Shown here piece after piece: positions 1 through 5,928 of a DNA stretch of 5,928 nt. The stretch covers positions 1-5,928 of the forward strand of contig HF985997.1 of the NCBI GenBank assembly GCA_000431015.1. Reading direction: 5' to 3'. The notes under the pieces are model-generated. The model did not search any database, was not told where the DNA came from, and saw nothing but the letters and a program-made list of their open reading frames with translations. The translations under genes and the position numbers were made by a program. This DNA is from Alistipes sp. CAG:514. Its GTDB lineage: Bacteria; Bacteroidota; Bacteroidia; Bacteroidales; UBA932. Within the stretch, counting starts at the first letter, position 1, and each line of letters begins with the position of its first letter.

Positions 1-85
1 GATTTTGTATATTCGTTCTTTGAACACAATAGGATTTGTGTAGAACGATGAGGTACAACGACTTACGATAGGTGTTCAAGAATTA
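1..85. other. Non-coding segment with strong inverted complementarity; possible array edge or structured RNA
   Basis: No open reading frame is supported here. Bases 13-19 pair with 42-48 and 24-29 pair with 36-41, giving a 13-bp stem with a four-base bulge (TTGA, 20-23) and the loop TAGGAT. Separately, TGAACAC at 21-27 is complementary to GTGTTCA at 72-78, so two exclusive folds are possible before the terminator at 86-113. The stretch TTCTTTGAACACAATAGGA (17-34, with the preceding T) loosely recalls the 3' part of Bacteroidota II-C repeats (a CTTTGAACCATTGGA-like tail from memory), and type II-C arrays often lie downstream of cas2. A degenerate last repeat is therefore one reading, but the expected repeat start TTGTGAATTGC is not visible. 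A weak plus-strand promoter match exists (TTTG 4-7, TAGGATTTG 30-38, spacing and box each off consensus). Confidence 0.35.
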
Positions 86-113
86 AAAAAATCCGGCTTT
101 TGCCGGATTTTTT
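86..113. terminator. Bidirectional intrinsic terminator after cas2
   Basis: A perfect 12-bp inverted repeat (86-97 with 102-113) has the loop TTTT, a core of TCCGGC/GCCGGA, and A and T runs at its outer edges. In RNA each direction ends in a U tract of six or more, so it can stop transcription both ways. On the minus strand it lies 19 bp after the cas2 stop and most likely ends the cas9-cas1-cas2 transcript. On the plus strand it could end any RNA entering from the left, such as a CRISPR array transcript or a small RNA. Confidence 0.9.
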
Positions 114-132
114 GATTTGGGCGTGCGGGTTT

Positions 133-474
133 TCAGAACAATTCCAACTGGATGCCTTCTTCTGGAAGACTTTCTGATTTCTGCGAGTTGAAGAGTTCCA
201 TTGCGGCGAACTGCTTGTCGGTTATGCGGAGAATTCCAACTTTCCCTTTGGGCGGAAGGAAAGACTTTGCCCTCTTTATGTGGACATCCGCATTCTCCGC
301 ACTTGCACAGTGACGAAGATAGATGGAATACTGGAACATTACGAAGCCGTCGCTCATCAACTGCTTGCGGAACTCCGTCGCAGCTTTAACCTCCTTCTTT
401 GTGTCGGTAGGCAGATCAAAAAACACCATAACCCACATAACACGATACTGACTTATCCGTTCTGAGCTGGTCAT
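133..474 (-). CDS. cas2: Cas2, CRISPR adaptation protein, type II (113 aa)
   Basis: Cas2 is the dimeric scaffold of the Cas1-Cas2 integrase. The protein has the ferredoxin-like Cas2 pattern: a first beta strand WVMVFFDLPT with the conserved aspartate D20, then FRKQLMSDGFVMFQYSIYLR, HIKRAKSFLPPKGKVGIL and ITDKQF, ending in QLELF, a tail I associate with Bacteroidota type II Cas2. A longer reading from an ATG at 517-519 would give 128 aa, but its first 15 residues overlap the cas1 coding sequence and do not resemble Cas2. I chose the ATG at 472-474 because it forms a 4-bp ATGA overlap with the cas1 stop (471-473), the usual sign of translational coupling, and gives normal family length. A further in-frame ATG (M13, before WVMVFFD) is also possible. 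A strong hairpin terminator follows 19 bp beyond the stop, so cas2 is probably the last gene of the operon. Confidence 0.96.
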   Translation of the reverse strand: MTSSERISQYRVMWVMVFFDLPTDTKKEVKAATEFRKQLMSDGFVMFQYSIYLRHCASAENADVHIKRAKSFLPPKGKVGILRITDKQFAAMELFNSQKSESLPEEGIQLELF

Positions 475-1385
475 TGCAAGATCGGATACATGACCTGCTT
501 GGATTCTCCGCAGAAGCATTTAGCCAATGATGCGGAAGTGGTAGTCGCCGCTATCATCAGCGGACTTGTCACCCCATTGATTCTGACATCAGTCATCGGG
601 ATGGACAAAAGCCTTGCCTTCATAGATGTGTTTAGCTCCAACGGACCTTCCTCTTTCACTATCTGATAGACAAGTAAATCAACATACGGGCGATATGGCT
701 CCATAATTTCATCAGCCAGACAATAAGCATTATACTTGTTTCTGTGATGGACACCCAAGGTCGGTAACAGGCCGCTGCAAACCAAAGCTCTGGCTACAGT
801 AGCGCGGACAATGGCATAGCCGTAATTCAGGAGGTTATTCGGGGCATCTTCGTCCCGCCCTCGAATGAAACCTCTGATATTGTCAGAGAAAAGATTCTTC
901 CAGTAGTATGCCGCTGCTCGTGCTTCAAGATTATCAGGATCCCCGCTGCGTACACAAGTCGCCCATTTAAGCATATTCGGATGCTTTTCGCCTGTGGCAT
1001 ATTCAAGGACCGCTGCTTGATTGACAATTTTGGATTGGATAGTCTGCTGCCATATCTGCTTCTTCAGCGGAAGCGAAGCGTCAATCTGCGAGCGGAAACG
1101 TTCGTTCTGGAGCGTGTGTCCGTCAAGAGGTAGCATCAGCCCGGTCGGAAGATGGGAGGAATCGCAGGTTATGACCGCGCAATTCTCTTTAAGAAGACTC
1201 TCCAATAAAGCCTGCGTAATTGTGATCTGTTTGTTGTCAAGCACTACCGATGCGATGTCCTCAACCGGAATAGTCTTAACTACTTCCTTCTTTTCCTCAC
1301 CGGAGGCCGGTTTGTAGACCACAAGCTGACCTAATTTCAGTGACAAGTAGGCAGGATTTCCGAAATAGAGTGTGCGCTTAATCAT
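471..1385 (-). CDS. cas1: Cas1, CRISPR spacer integrase, type II (304 aa)
   Basis: Cas1 is the catalytic subunit of the Cas1-Cas2 complex that inserts new spacers at the leader end of the array. The N-terminal beta-rich domain begins MIKRTLYFGN and contains VEDIASVVLDN at about 41-51, as in type II Cas1. The helical catalytic domain follows. Its metal-binding residues are visible: E154 in DNLEARAAAYYW, the histidine pair H213/H214 in LGVHHRNKYNAY, and the acidic site in LADEIMEPYRPYVD (E229 is the likely ligand). The full length of about 300 aa matches the family and no frameshift is seen. The ATG at 1383-1385 overlaps the cas9 stop (1378-1380), so translation is probably coupled to cas9. The stop overlaps the cas2 start as ATGA. 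The absence of csn2 and cas4 next to it supports subtype II-C. Confidence 0.97.
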   Translation of the reverse strand: MIKRTLYFGNPAYLSLKLGQLVVYKPASGEEKKEVVKTIPVEDIASVVLDNKQITITQALLESLLKENCAVITCDSSHLPTGLMLPLDGHTLQNERFRSQIDASLPLKKQIWQQTIQSKIVNQAAVLEYATGEKHPNMLKWATCVRSGDPDNLEARAAAYYWKNLFSDNIRGFIRGRDEDAPNNLLNYGYAIVRATVARALVCSGLLPTLGVHHRNKYNAYCLADEIMEPYRPYVDLLVYQIVKEEGPLELNTSMKARLLSIPMTDVRINGVTSPLMIAATTTSASLAKCFCGESKQVMYPILQ

Positions 1386-4300
1386 ATTCCCCGACGGCTA
1401 CGATTCTACCGAGATTGTCTATGCGGACTTTGACGAGACCCTCAAGAGCGGATGCATTCCTAATACGTTTCCAAGTGATTCCATACAGAGAATTATTCTT
1501 TTCGCTTGTGGTCTCAAGATGATGTCTGAAAAAATAGTCGTTAGTAGAAATACTTTGAACCCTATACAAATTCGGACTAATCTCCGCATAATTCCTAGGA
1601 TCCGTCAAATCATAATCCAACGGATTGAACCCCGTCTCTGAATTCGGGAAGACAAAATACTCATTCTGTTTCAGGGTGAACAAGAATTCCCAGCCTTCAT
1701 CTTTATTGTAGTTCCGGTCAATCACGTCTAACCCATGAGATTTGGCGATGGTCGCCTCAAGAAAAGATACCGGATGCTCCTGCAATTTTCCTGAAGAATC
1801 TCTGAATATGGCAATGTGATGATTGTTGCCAGGAGTCACAAAATCAGCCCCTATTGTTTTACCGGCATCATCAATGATTGGCTTGCCATCCTTGTCCCTC
1901 TTGAACCGGACGGGAACCGGATTCGCAGGACCGGACACAGTCACCCTCTTGATCGCGATTCCCTTCTCCTTGTTGAGCCAAATCGGATTCTCGTCAAGAT
2001 TCGAGAAAGCCTTTGCCGCCTTGCCGTCAAATTCGTCAAGACGAGCCTGAAGAATCTCACGAATCCTTTTATCAATGACTTTCTCTATCTTCAGAGTAGC
2101 GTCAATGGGCTTTCGGCCAGTGAACCGCTGTCCCATAGTCACTGTCCTCACTTTGGCCGGGACCTGTTCCGAATGATGTTCATCAACCCATATCGGATTC
2201 TTTTCAGGCGAATTCTTGCCGGTAAAAGCCTTCTTGGGGTCTCCCCCAAACTCTTCCAGTCTTCGCGCAAGGGCATCCCTGAACTTTTTCTTGCAGACAG
2301 TCGTAATCCTTTCGGTGTCAAACGAACTACCGATCTTCTCATTTTCTTTGGTCACATATTCCAGACTGCTCCCATAGATGGTTTCATTGTGCAACGGTCC
2401 CCGAGGTGTAAGTTGAGCCTTCCTGTTTGCCCCTCCCTTGTTCTTTGTCACATTGACGTTTCTTGTGCAGACCTTGTTCTTTGCCTTGAAGGAGATGAGA
2501 ATGTCGCTCAATTGTTCTTTCGCTTGTCTCCGGAACTCATCCAAAGGAATCGGCGGGACAAAGCGGTACTTATCGTTGCCGTCCTTATAAAGGAACTTGT
2601 CTTGCAAAGCCTTGACAATGCCGTACCTGTCTCCGGCGCTTAGATTGCCGAACTTGATGTCTTCAAGGTCATAATCCCTAAGATCCAGATCCTTCTTGTC
2701 CCAAGAGACAACGTCAATTTTAGAGTTTAAGTGATTGAGATACTGGATGAACTGACGACGTGTGAAAGCGATGGTCAACGCATCCATCGCATGATGGCGA
2801 TGGTCATTCCGTTTTGTCCAGTCTTGGATGAACGGAATTCTGCGTCCGTCCTTGTCTTCTCTGACACCGGTGAGCCCCAACCGGGCATATTTCTCCCAGT
2901 TCAGCTCCTGCATCACATTCACAAGCTGCCAGTCTTCACGGAGCCTTGCCGTCACAGATCCTGTTGTCGGGACAACGAATTTGACAAGTGACTCAAGAAT
3001 CTCCCTTGCTTTCTTTGCAATATACTGACTGTCACGAAGTTCTCTGTTGATGAAATCTTCCGGAATATCCTTGCCCTCCATCAACAGCCATTTGGCCTTC
3101 GTCTTGGAAATCCCCTTGCCAATCAGGCCATTGACCCTATCGCAGTATGTCTGGACTCCGGTCTCATCATATTTCGATTTGACATAATCCATTGCCGTCT
3201 CCTTTCCTTTCTCAAGATTACACTGTCTTGATTCAAGTGTCTTGTTGGCAAAGGAGTCATTGAATATGAGAGCTTGCGGGATTATATGCTCAATGTCAAA
3301 TTCTTTGGAGAACAACTTGTCCTTAGGAATATAAGTGTTGCTATAAAGAGTCTTGAACCCGTTCTGTGCCAGTTCCTGGTACAGGCGGTAGCGGATGATG
3401 TCGTTACGTGTCGGAAACTGGAGGAAGAAAGGCTCGCCTTTTAGTATCTCAATTACTTTCTGGCTTTCTGCAGTCGAGGATGCAATATCCCTTTGTGCCT
3501 CCTCTCTTTCTTTTGCACTCTTTTTCAGTTCTCTGGCCATTTCGATGCGGATTTCGTCAGGCTTGCCATAGACATCTATGACGGAATTCACAACATTGAT
3601 CATTTGGTTGAGGATTTTCTCAACCACTGGGTTACGGAGGCTATTCTTCGGCAAAAGGGAGAGGCGGTCGGAATATTCCTTAGTGTCAAGCTCTTCTTTG
3701 GTCAGCGAGCGCTTTGAGTGACGGTAACCGGCCATCGCGCAGGCTGCAGTATATTCAAGACCATCTTTCATATATGGCAGGATCTTCCTCATCGCCTTCG
3801 CACTTAGACTACCATAGTCGGGGAGGAATGTGCAAGAGGCAAGTATCTTTGCCGATCCCTCATCCATTGAACACAAGTCCATTATGCATTTCACGAGCGA
3901 CTCATTCCCGCTTGCGGACTTATCACCTTCGTAGGAATATAGCAGATGCCACAGTCTGTAGGAGTCCTGATTCTCAAATTCCGGGGAGGCCAGAGAGGAA
4001 TCGAAATGGAGAAAACCTGTCTTGAATCCCTGCTCTTTGAATATTCCCTCAATCCTGACCATTTGGTCTTCAGAAGAGAGTTTGGAGAGACCAATGTCGT
4101 CATATCCCAAGTTCTCGGCAATCTTGAAGCATGCCTTCATCAAGGTCGCCATTGTGCGGTTGCCGTCAACTTCCTTGAAATTGACACTCTGTCCCTTTGT
4201 GGTCTTGAACAGCAGTTTGAGGAGATCGCTGTCTTTGAGTTTGTCCTTGAACATCAACTCTTTTGCGATGACGGACTTGTCTTCGTCATCAAGGGCGGCT

Positions 4301-5577
4301 CCGTTGACGAAGATGTTGTTGATTGTCTGCCAGATCTTGAATTCCTGGAACAAAGGAGAGGAACGCGGACATACTCGTGGCCCGATGTTTTTCATCTTCT
4401 TCACGCCATCAATGGCGACCTCAATATCTTTGGTTTCGAGCTCACATAGACTGATAAGCCCTTTCTGACTCTTTAGCGGACGTTGGTAGAAGATGATTAT
4501 GTCCCGAAGTCTCTTTTTCAGTTCATGGGTAAGTTCGGTGTGATATTTCGACTGTACCGTCCAGATTCTTTCAAACTCATCAAGATAGTCCTGCCTGTAG
4601 AACACAATGTTTTTCAGGCTATTGTTAGGATTATCCTCAATTCTTTTCAATAGCATCTGACCAACGGTCAAATTGTTGAGATATAGTTCTTTACTTCTAT
4701 CGCTAATCTTGCTCAGGAGGCCACTGAGGGAGGCTTTCTGGCCGTTGATTTCTTGTAGGGCACAGGTCAGGACTTCCATATTAACTTCCTGTGTGGCAGC
4801 TAAATGCCTGTAGCGGTAAGCTTCTTTTAGCCTTTCTTTCCCAATGAAACTACTTTTCAGCCCTTGAATGCCCAGTTCGTCACGGCAGATCGCCCAGGTC
4901 TGGCTCTTGTTCCTGTCAGACAGCTTCCTGTAAAGTTCATCGGTTAATTCAATATGAAAGGATTTCTGGAGTGCCCATATTCTGTCAAACTCCTCCTGCA
5001 AGTCTGATTTATAGAACTCTGGAATAGCGTACTTGCCTTCGAGCATACGCTGGTAGACATATTCCCCCGGAGTCAATCCTTTGTCGTACATCTCCTTGGC
5101 GACGGCCATTCCGTCAATGGCCTGGCCGTCATCGCTTGAAACCATTTTTCGGGAACTCTTGTAGCCCCTCTTCTTATTTATCTGTAGTAATATTCTCGCC
5201 AGGTCGCCAAGAGTAACCTCTTCCGATGCGGACTTAGCCCTAAGCCGTAACGTACGGAAAGTTGACCCTGGACCGGTCTCTGAAAATATGAAGTCATTAC
5301 CAATCCATCCTGTACTTTTCAGTTCTTCGATCAAGGCCTGCCTTCTTAGTTTATACCTTTGGAGATTTCGTCGCATTCCACGTTTTTGAGTCCTAAGGGC
5401 ATTTGTGGTAATGCTTTTGCCATTTTCAAAACTCGTTCTTTCATCCACTGTAAGGGGAATGACACGTACACCGAGTCTGACAATCTCTGATTTCTCGTCA
5501 GAGAAGGGCTCTGCTTCCTTTACCAGCGCCCACCCTATGCTGGTAGTTCCGAGGTCTAATCCAAGAATGGTTTTCAT
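1378..5577 (-). CDS. cas9: Cas9, type II-C RNA-guided DNA endonuclease (Bacteroidota type, 1399 aa)
   Basis: Cas9 binds the crRNA:tracrRNA duplex and cuts both strands of matching DNA. Visible parts in order: RuvC-I at residues 4-18 with ILGLDLGTTSIGWAL and catalytic D8; an arginine-rich bridge helix at about 58-82; a long helical REC lobe at about 95-650; RuvC-II IRIEMARE with E679; the HNH domain at about 740-800 with FDIEHIIP (E763, H764) and the following asparagine N787; RuvC-III with RHHAMDAL (H929, D932); and a C-terminal WED/PI region with the NPIW and GNNHHIAIFRD motifs. Every catalytic position of both nucleases is present, so the enzyme should be active. Its length suits Bacteroidota II-C Cas9 but exceeds the roughly 1000-1100 aa of many other II-C proteins. 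The start is firm: two in-frame TAA codons lie at 5602-5607 with no other usable start between. The gene overlaps cas1 by 8 bp. The REC lobe and the C-terminal region each contain an internal duplication. The PAM cannot be read from the sequence. Confidence 0.98.
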   Translation of the reverse strand: MKTILGLDLGTTSIGWALVKEAEPFSDEKSEIVRLGVRVIPLTVDERTSFENGKSITTNALRTQKRGMRRNLQRYKLRRQALIEELKSTGWIGNDFIFSETGPGSTFRTLRLRAKSASEEVTLGDLARILLQINKKRGYKSSRKMVSSDDGQAIDGMAVAKEMYDKGLTPGEYVYQRMLEGKYAIPEFYKSDLQEEFDRIWALQKSFHIELTDELYRKLSDRNKSQTWAICRDELGIQGLKSSFIGKERLKEAYRYRHLAATQEVNMEVLTCALQEINGQKASLSGLLSKISDRSKELYLNNLTVGQMLLKRIEDNPNNSLKNIVFYRQDYLDEFERIWTVQSKYHTELTHELKKRLRDIIIFYQRPLKSQKGLISLCELETKDIEVAIDGVKKMKNIGPRVCPRSSPLFQEFKIWQTINNIFVNGAALDDEDKSVIAKELMFKDKLKDSDLLKLLFKTTKGQSVNFKEVDGNRTMATLMKACFKIAENLGYDDIGLSKLSSEDQMVRIEGIFKEQGFKTGFLHFDSSLASPEFENQDSYRLWHLLYSYEGDKSASGNESLVKCIMDLCSMDEGSAKILASCTFLPDYGSLSAKAMRKILPYMKDGLEYTAACAMAGYRHSKRSLTKEELDTKEYSDRLSLLPKNSLRNPVVEKILNQMINVVNSVIDVYGKPDEIRIEMARELKKSAKEREEAQRDIASSTAESQKVIEILKGEPFFLQFPTRNDIIRYRLYQELAQNGFKTLYSNTYIPKDKLFSKEFDIEHIIPQALIFNDSFANKTLESRQCNLEKGKETAMDYVKSKYDETGVQTYCDRVNGLIGKGISKTKAKWLLMEGKDIPEDFINRELRDSQYIAKKAREILESLVKFVVPTTGSVTARLREDWQLVNVMQELNWEKYARLGLTGVREDKDGRRIPFIQDWTKRNDHRHHAMDALTIAFTRRQFIQYLNHLNSKIDVVSWDKKDLDLRDYDLEDIKFGNLSAGDRYGIVKALQDKFLYKDGNDKYRFVPPIPLDEFRRQAKEQLSDILISFKAKNKVCTRNVNVTKNKGGANRKAQLTPRGPLHNETIYGSSLEYVTKENEKIGSSFDTERITTVCKKKFRDALARRLEEFGGDPKKAFTGKNSPEKNPIWVDEHHSEQVPAKVRTVTMGQRFTGRKPIDATLKIEKVIDKRIREILQARLDEFDGKAAKAFSNLDENPIWLNKEKGIAIKRVTVSGPANPVPVRFKRDKDGKPIIDDAGKTIGADFVTPGNNHHIAIFRDSSGKLQEHPVSFLEATIAKSHGLDVIDRNYNKDEGWEFLFTLKQNEYFVFPNSETGFNPLDYDLTDPRNYAEISPNLYRVQSISTNDYFFRHHLETTSEKNNSLYGITWKRIRNASALEGLVKVRIDNLGRIVAVGEYD

Positions 5578-5591
5578 ACGAGGTATATTAT

Positions 5592-5614
5592 TTATAACGT
5601 GTTATTATAACGTG
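5592..5614. repeat. Two-copy 10-bp direct repeat in the cas9 promoter/leader region
   Basis: TTATAACGTG occurs at 5592-5601 and again at 5605-5614, separated by TTA (13-bp period). Part of it forms the inverted repeat ATAAC-GT-GTTAT (5594-5605). On the minus strand this reads CACGTTATAA twice, ending 15 bp before the cas9 start, and also contains a TATAAT-like string. It could be an operator or an overlapping promoter box for cas9. No clear Bacteroidota -7/-33 pair was found for cas9 on the minus strand, so its transcription start is not assigned. Confidence 0.5.
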
Positions 5615-5624
5615 GTTGAACTCG

Positions 5625-5638
5625 AGACTTCTTAGTCT
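5625..5638 (-). other. Small hairpin upstream of cas9
   Basis: AGACT (5625-5629) and AGTCT (5634-5638) form a 5-bp stem around a four-base loop, about 50 bp upstream of the cas9 ATG. It could lie in the cas9 leader RNA if transcription starts further right. The stem is short and may be chance. Confidence 0.2.
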
Positions 5639-5662
5639 TTATCCGCTAATTTAGAATAATTA

Positions 5663-5693
5663 TTTGGATATTCGCATCTTTTCGCTAAATTTG
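5663..5693 (+). promoter_or_regulatory. Bacteroidota-type promoter of the tracrRNA
   Basis: TTTG at 5663-5666 and TAAATTTG at 5686-5693, separated by 19 bp, match the Bacteroidota housekeeping sigma factor consensus (TTTG at -33, TAnnTTTG at -7). Transcription would begin about 5-8 bases later, directly before the anti-repeat at 5701. The fit of promoter position to RNA start strengthens both calls. Confidence 0.8.
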
Positions 5694-5698
5694 CAACA

Positions 5699-5777
5699 TC
5701 TGAAGCAATTCACAATAAGGATTATTCCGTTGTGAAAACACTTAAGGCGGGGAGCATATGCTTCTCGTCTTTTTCTT
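5699..5777 (+). ncRNA. tracrRNA of the type II-C system
   Basis: The tracrRNA pairs with the repeat part of the pre-crRNA and anchors the guide in Cas9. The predicted start, a few bases after the -7 box at 5686-5693, falls just before an anti-repeat at 5701-5715 (TGAAGCAATTCACAA). This is complementary to TTGTGAATTGCTTCA, close to the GTTGTGATTTGCTTTCA-type start I recall for Bacteroidota II-C repeats. A small nexus-like hairpin follows (AATAA 5714-5718, loop GGA, TTATT 5722-5726), then a linker and a 12-bp terminator hairpin with a U run (5744-5774). The gene is transcribed divergently from cas9. The order promoter, anti-repeat, nexus and terminator is the standard layout. The array repeat itself is not in the window, so the pairing partner is inferred. 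The exact 5' and 3' ends are estimates. Confidence 0.85.
5744..5777 (+). terminator. Intrinsic terminator of the tracrRNA
   Basis: The left arm 5744-5755 (AAGGCGGGGAGC) pairs with 5760-5771 (GCTTCTCGTCTT) around the loop ATAT. It gives 12 pairs, three of them G-U in RNA, and is followed by a T run at 5770-5774 and CTT. The G-U pairs favour the plus-strand RNA, since they become A-C mismatches on the minus strand. It also acts as the last hairpin of the tracrRNA. Confidence 0.85.
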
Positions 5778-5928
5778 AACAGGTTTTCTATAGGCCAAGG
5801 ATCCAGGATCAAGTCCAAAACCTTGTATTAAGTAATCCTTAAAAAACAACTTGGTTATCTTTGATTGTCTTTTCGGTCTGGCTATCTTTCCTCATCAGTC
5901 ATGTGCCACCGGCACACTCCTTCTTCCA
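5778..5928. other. About 150 bp beyond the tracrRNA with no supported gene
   Basis: No CDS, CRISPR repeat or clear promoter is supported. A GC-rich inverted repeat TGTGCC-ACC-GGCACA lies at 5902-5916 without a following T run. A near-identical 11-mer occurs twice, TGGTTATCTTT at 5852-5862 and TGGCTATCTTT at 5879-5889, 27 bp apart. A reading frame open to the right edge starts at ATG 5901 on the plus strand, and minus-strand frames that enter from the edge stop within about 45 bases. All are too short to judge. Confidence 0.4.

Noticed and set aside
1..60. A complete CRISPR repeat or second anti-repeat at the left edge.
   Set aside because: Neither strand contains the predicted repeat start TTGTGAATTGC or its complement, and no spacer-length periodicity is visible; only a loose likeness to a repeat tail remains.
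475..519. N-terminal extension of Cas2 from the ATG at 517-519.
   Set aside because: It overlaps the cas1 coding sequence and does not resemble Cas2; the ATGA start at 474 fits better.
1816..2643. 275-codon open frame on the plus strand inside cas9.
   Set aside because: It is antisense to the conserved Cas9 C-terminal region, has no recognisable domain and is best explained as a shadow of the cas9 coding frame.
3946..4468. Two overlapping plus-strand open frames of 167 and 148 codons inside cas9.
   Set aside because: They lie antisense to the REC lobe, overlap each other in different frames and show no family features.
5798..5810. AGGATC direct repeat.
   Set aside because: Six bases in two copies is within chance and has no supporting context.
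5831..5840. Complementarity between AGTAATCCTT and the tracrRNA segment AAGGATTATT (5717-5726).
   Set aside because: Nine of ten bases pair, but the partner lies beyond the tracrRNA terminator, so it is unlikely to be in the same RNA.
5881..5916. Hammerhead-like core on the minus strand (CTGATGAG followed by GAAA).
   Set aside because: There is no stem II between the two core strings, and no suitable stem III or cleavage site was found, so this is most likely chance.

Overview
The window holds the effector and adaptation half of a type II-C CRISPR-Cas system. A three-gene operon runs right to left on the minus strand in the order cas9 (1378-5577), cas1 (471-1385), cas2 (133-474). A tracrRNA gene lies beyond the cas9 start and is transcribed divergently on the plus strand (about 5699-5777). 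No csn2 or cas4 is present, and Cas9, Cas1 and Cas2 are all of the Bacteroidota type, which together give the II-C assignment.

The host is most likely a member of the Bacteroidota, probably Bacteroidales. The tracrRNA is preceded by an exact match to the Bacteroidota promoter consensus (TTTG, 19 bp, TAnnTTTG), and there is no Shine-Dalgarno sequence before cas9, only A/T-rich DNA. Cas9 is long for II-C (1399 aa) and carries motifs I associate with Bacteroidota Cas9 (FYQRPLKSQKG, NPIWLNKEKG, GNNHHIAIFRD, RHHLETT). The species cannot be named from this sequence.

Layout from left to right. Positions 1-85 carry no gene but have strong inverted complementarity. They may be the edge of the CRISPR array or a small structured RNA. 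Positions 86-113 are a perfect, U-flanked hairpin that can terminate transcription in both directions, 19 bp beyond the cas2 stop. The operon follows, with very tight joints: an 8-bp overlap between cas9 and cas1, and a 4-bp ATGA overlap between cas1 and cas2. Positions 5578-5660 form the A/T-rich divergent control region, with two copies of a 10-bp direct repeat just before the cas9 start. The tracrRNA promoter and gene come next, and then about 150 bp (5778-5928) in which I find no convincing gene.

How the parts work together: Cas1 and Cas2 form the spacer integrase. The tracrRNA pairs with the repeat part of the crRNA and loads it into Cas9, which cuts matching DNA with its HNH and RuvC domains. 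All nuclease catalytic residues are visible, so the locus looks intact. No complete CRISPR repeat-spacer unit is inside the window. The anti-repeat predicts that the repeat begins with a sequence close to TTGTGAATTGC. The system is a recognisable known type. The points that merit a second look are the tracrRNA self-complementarity, the unexplained structured left edge, the direct repeats before cas9 and the internal duplications in Cas9.
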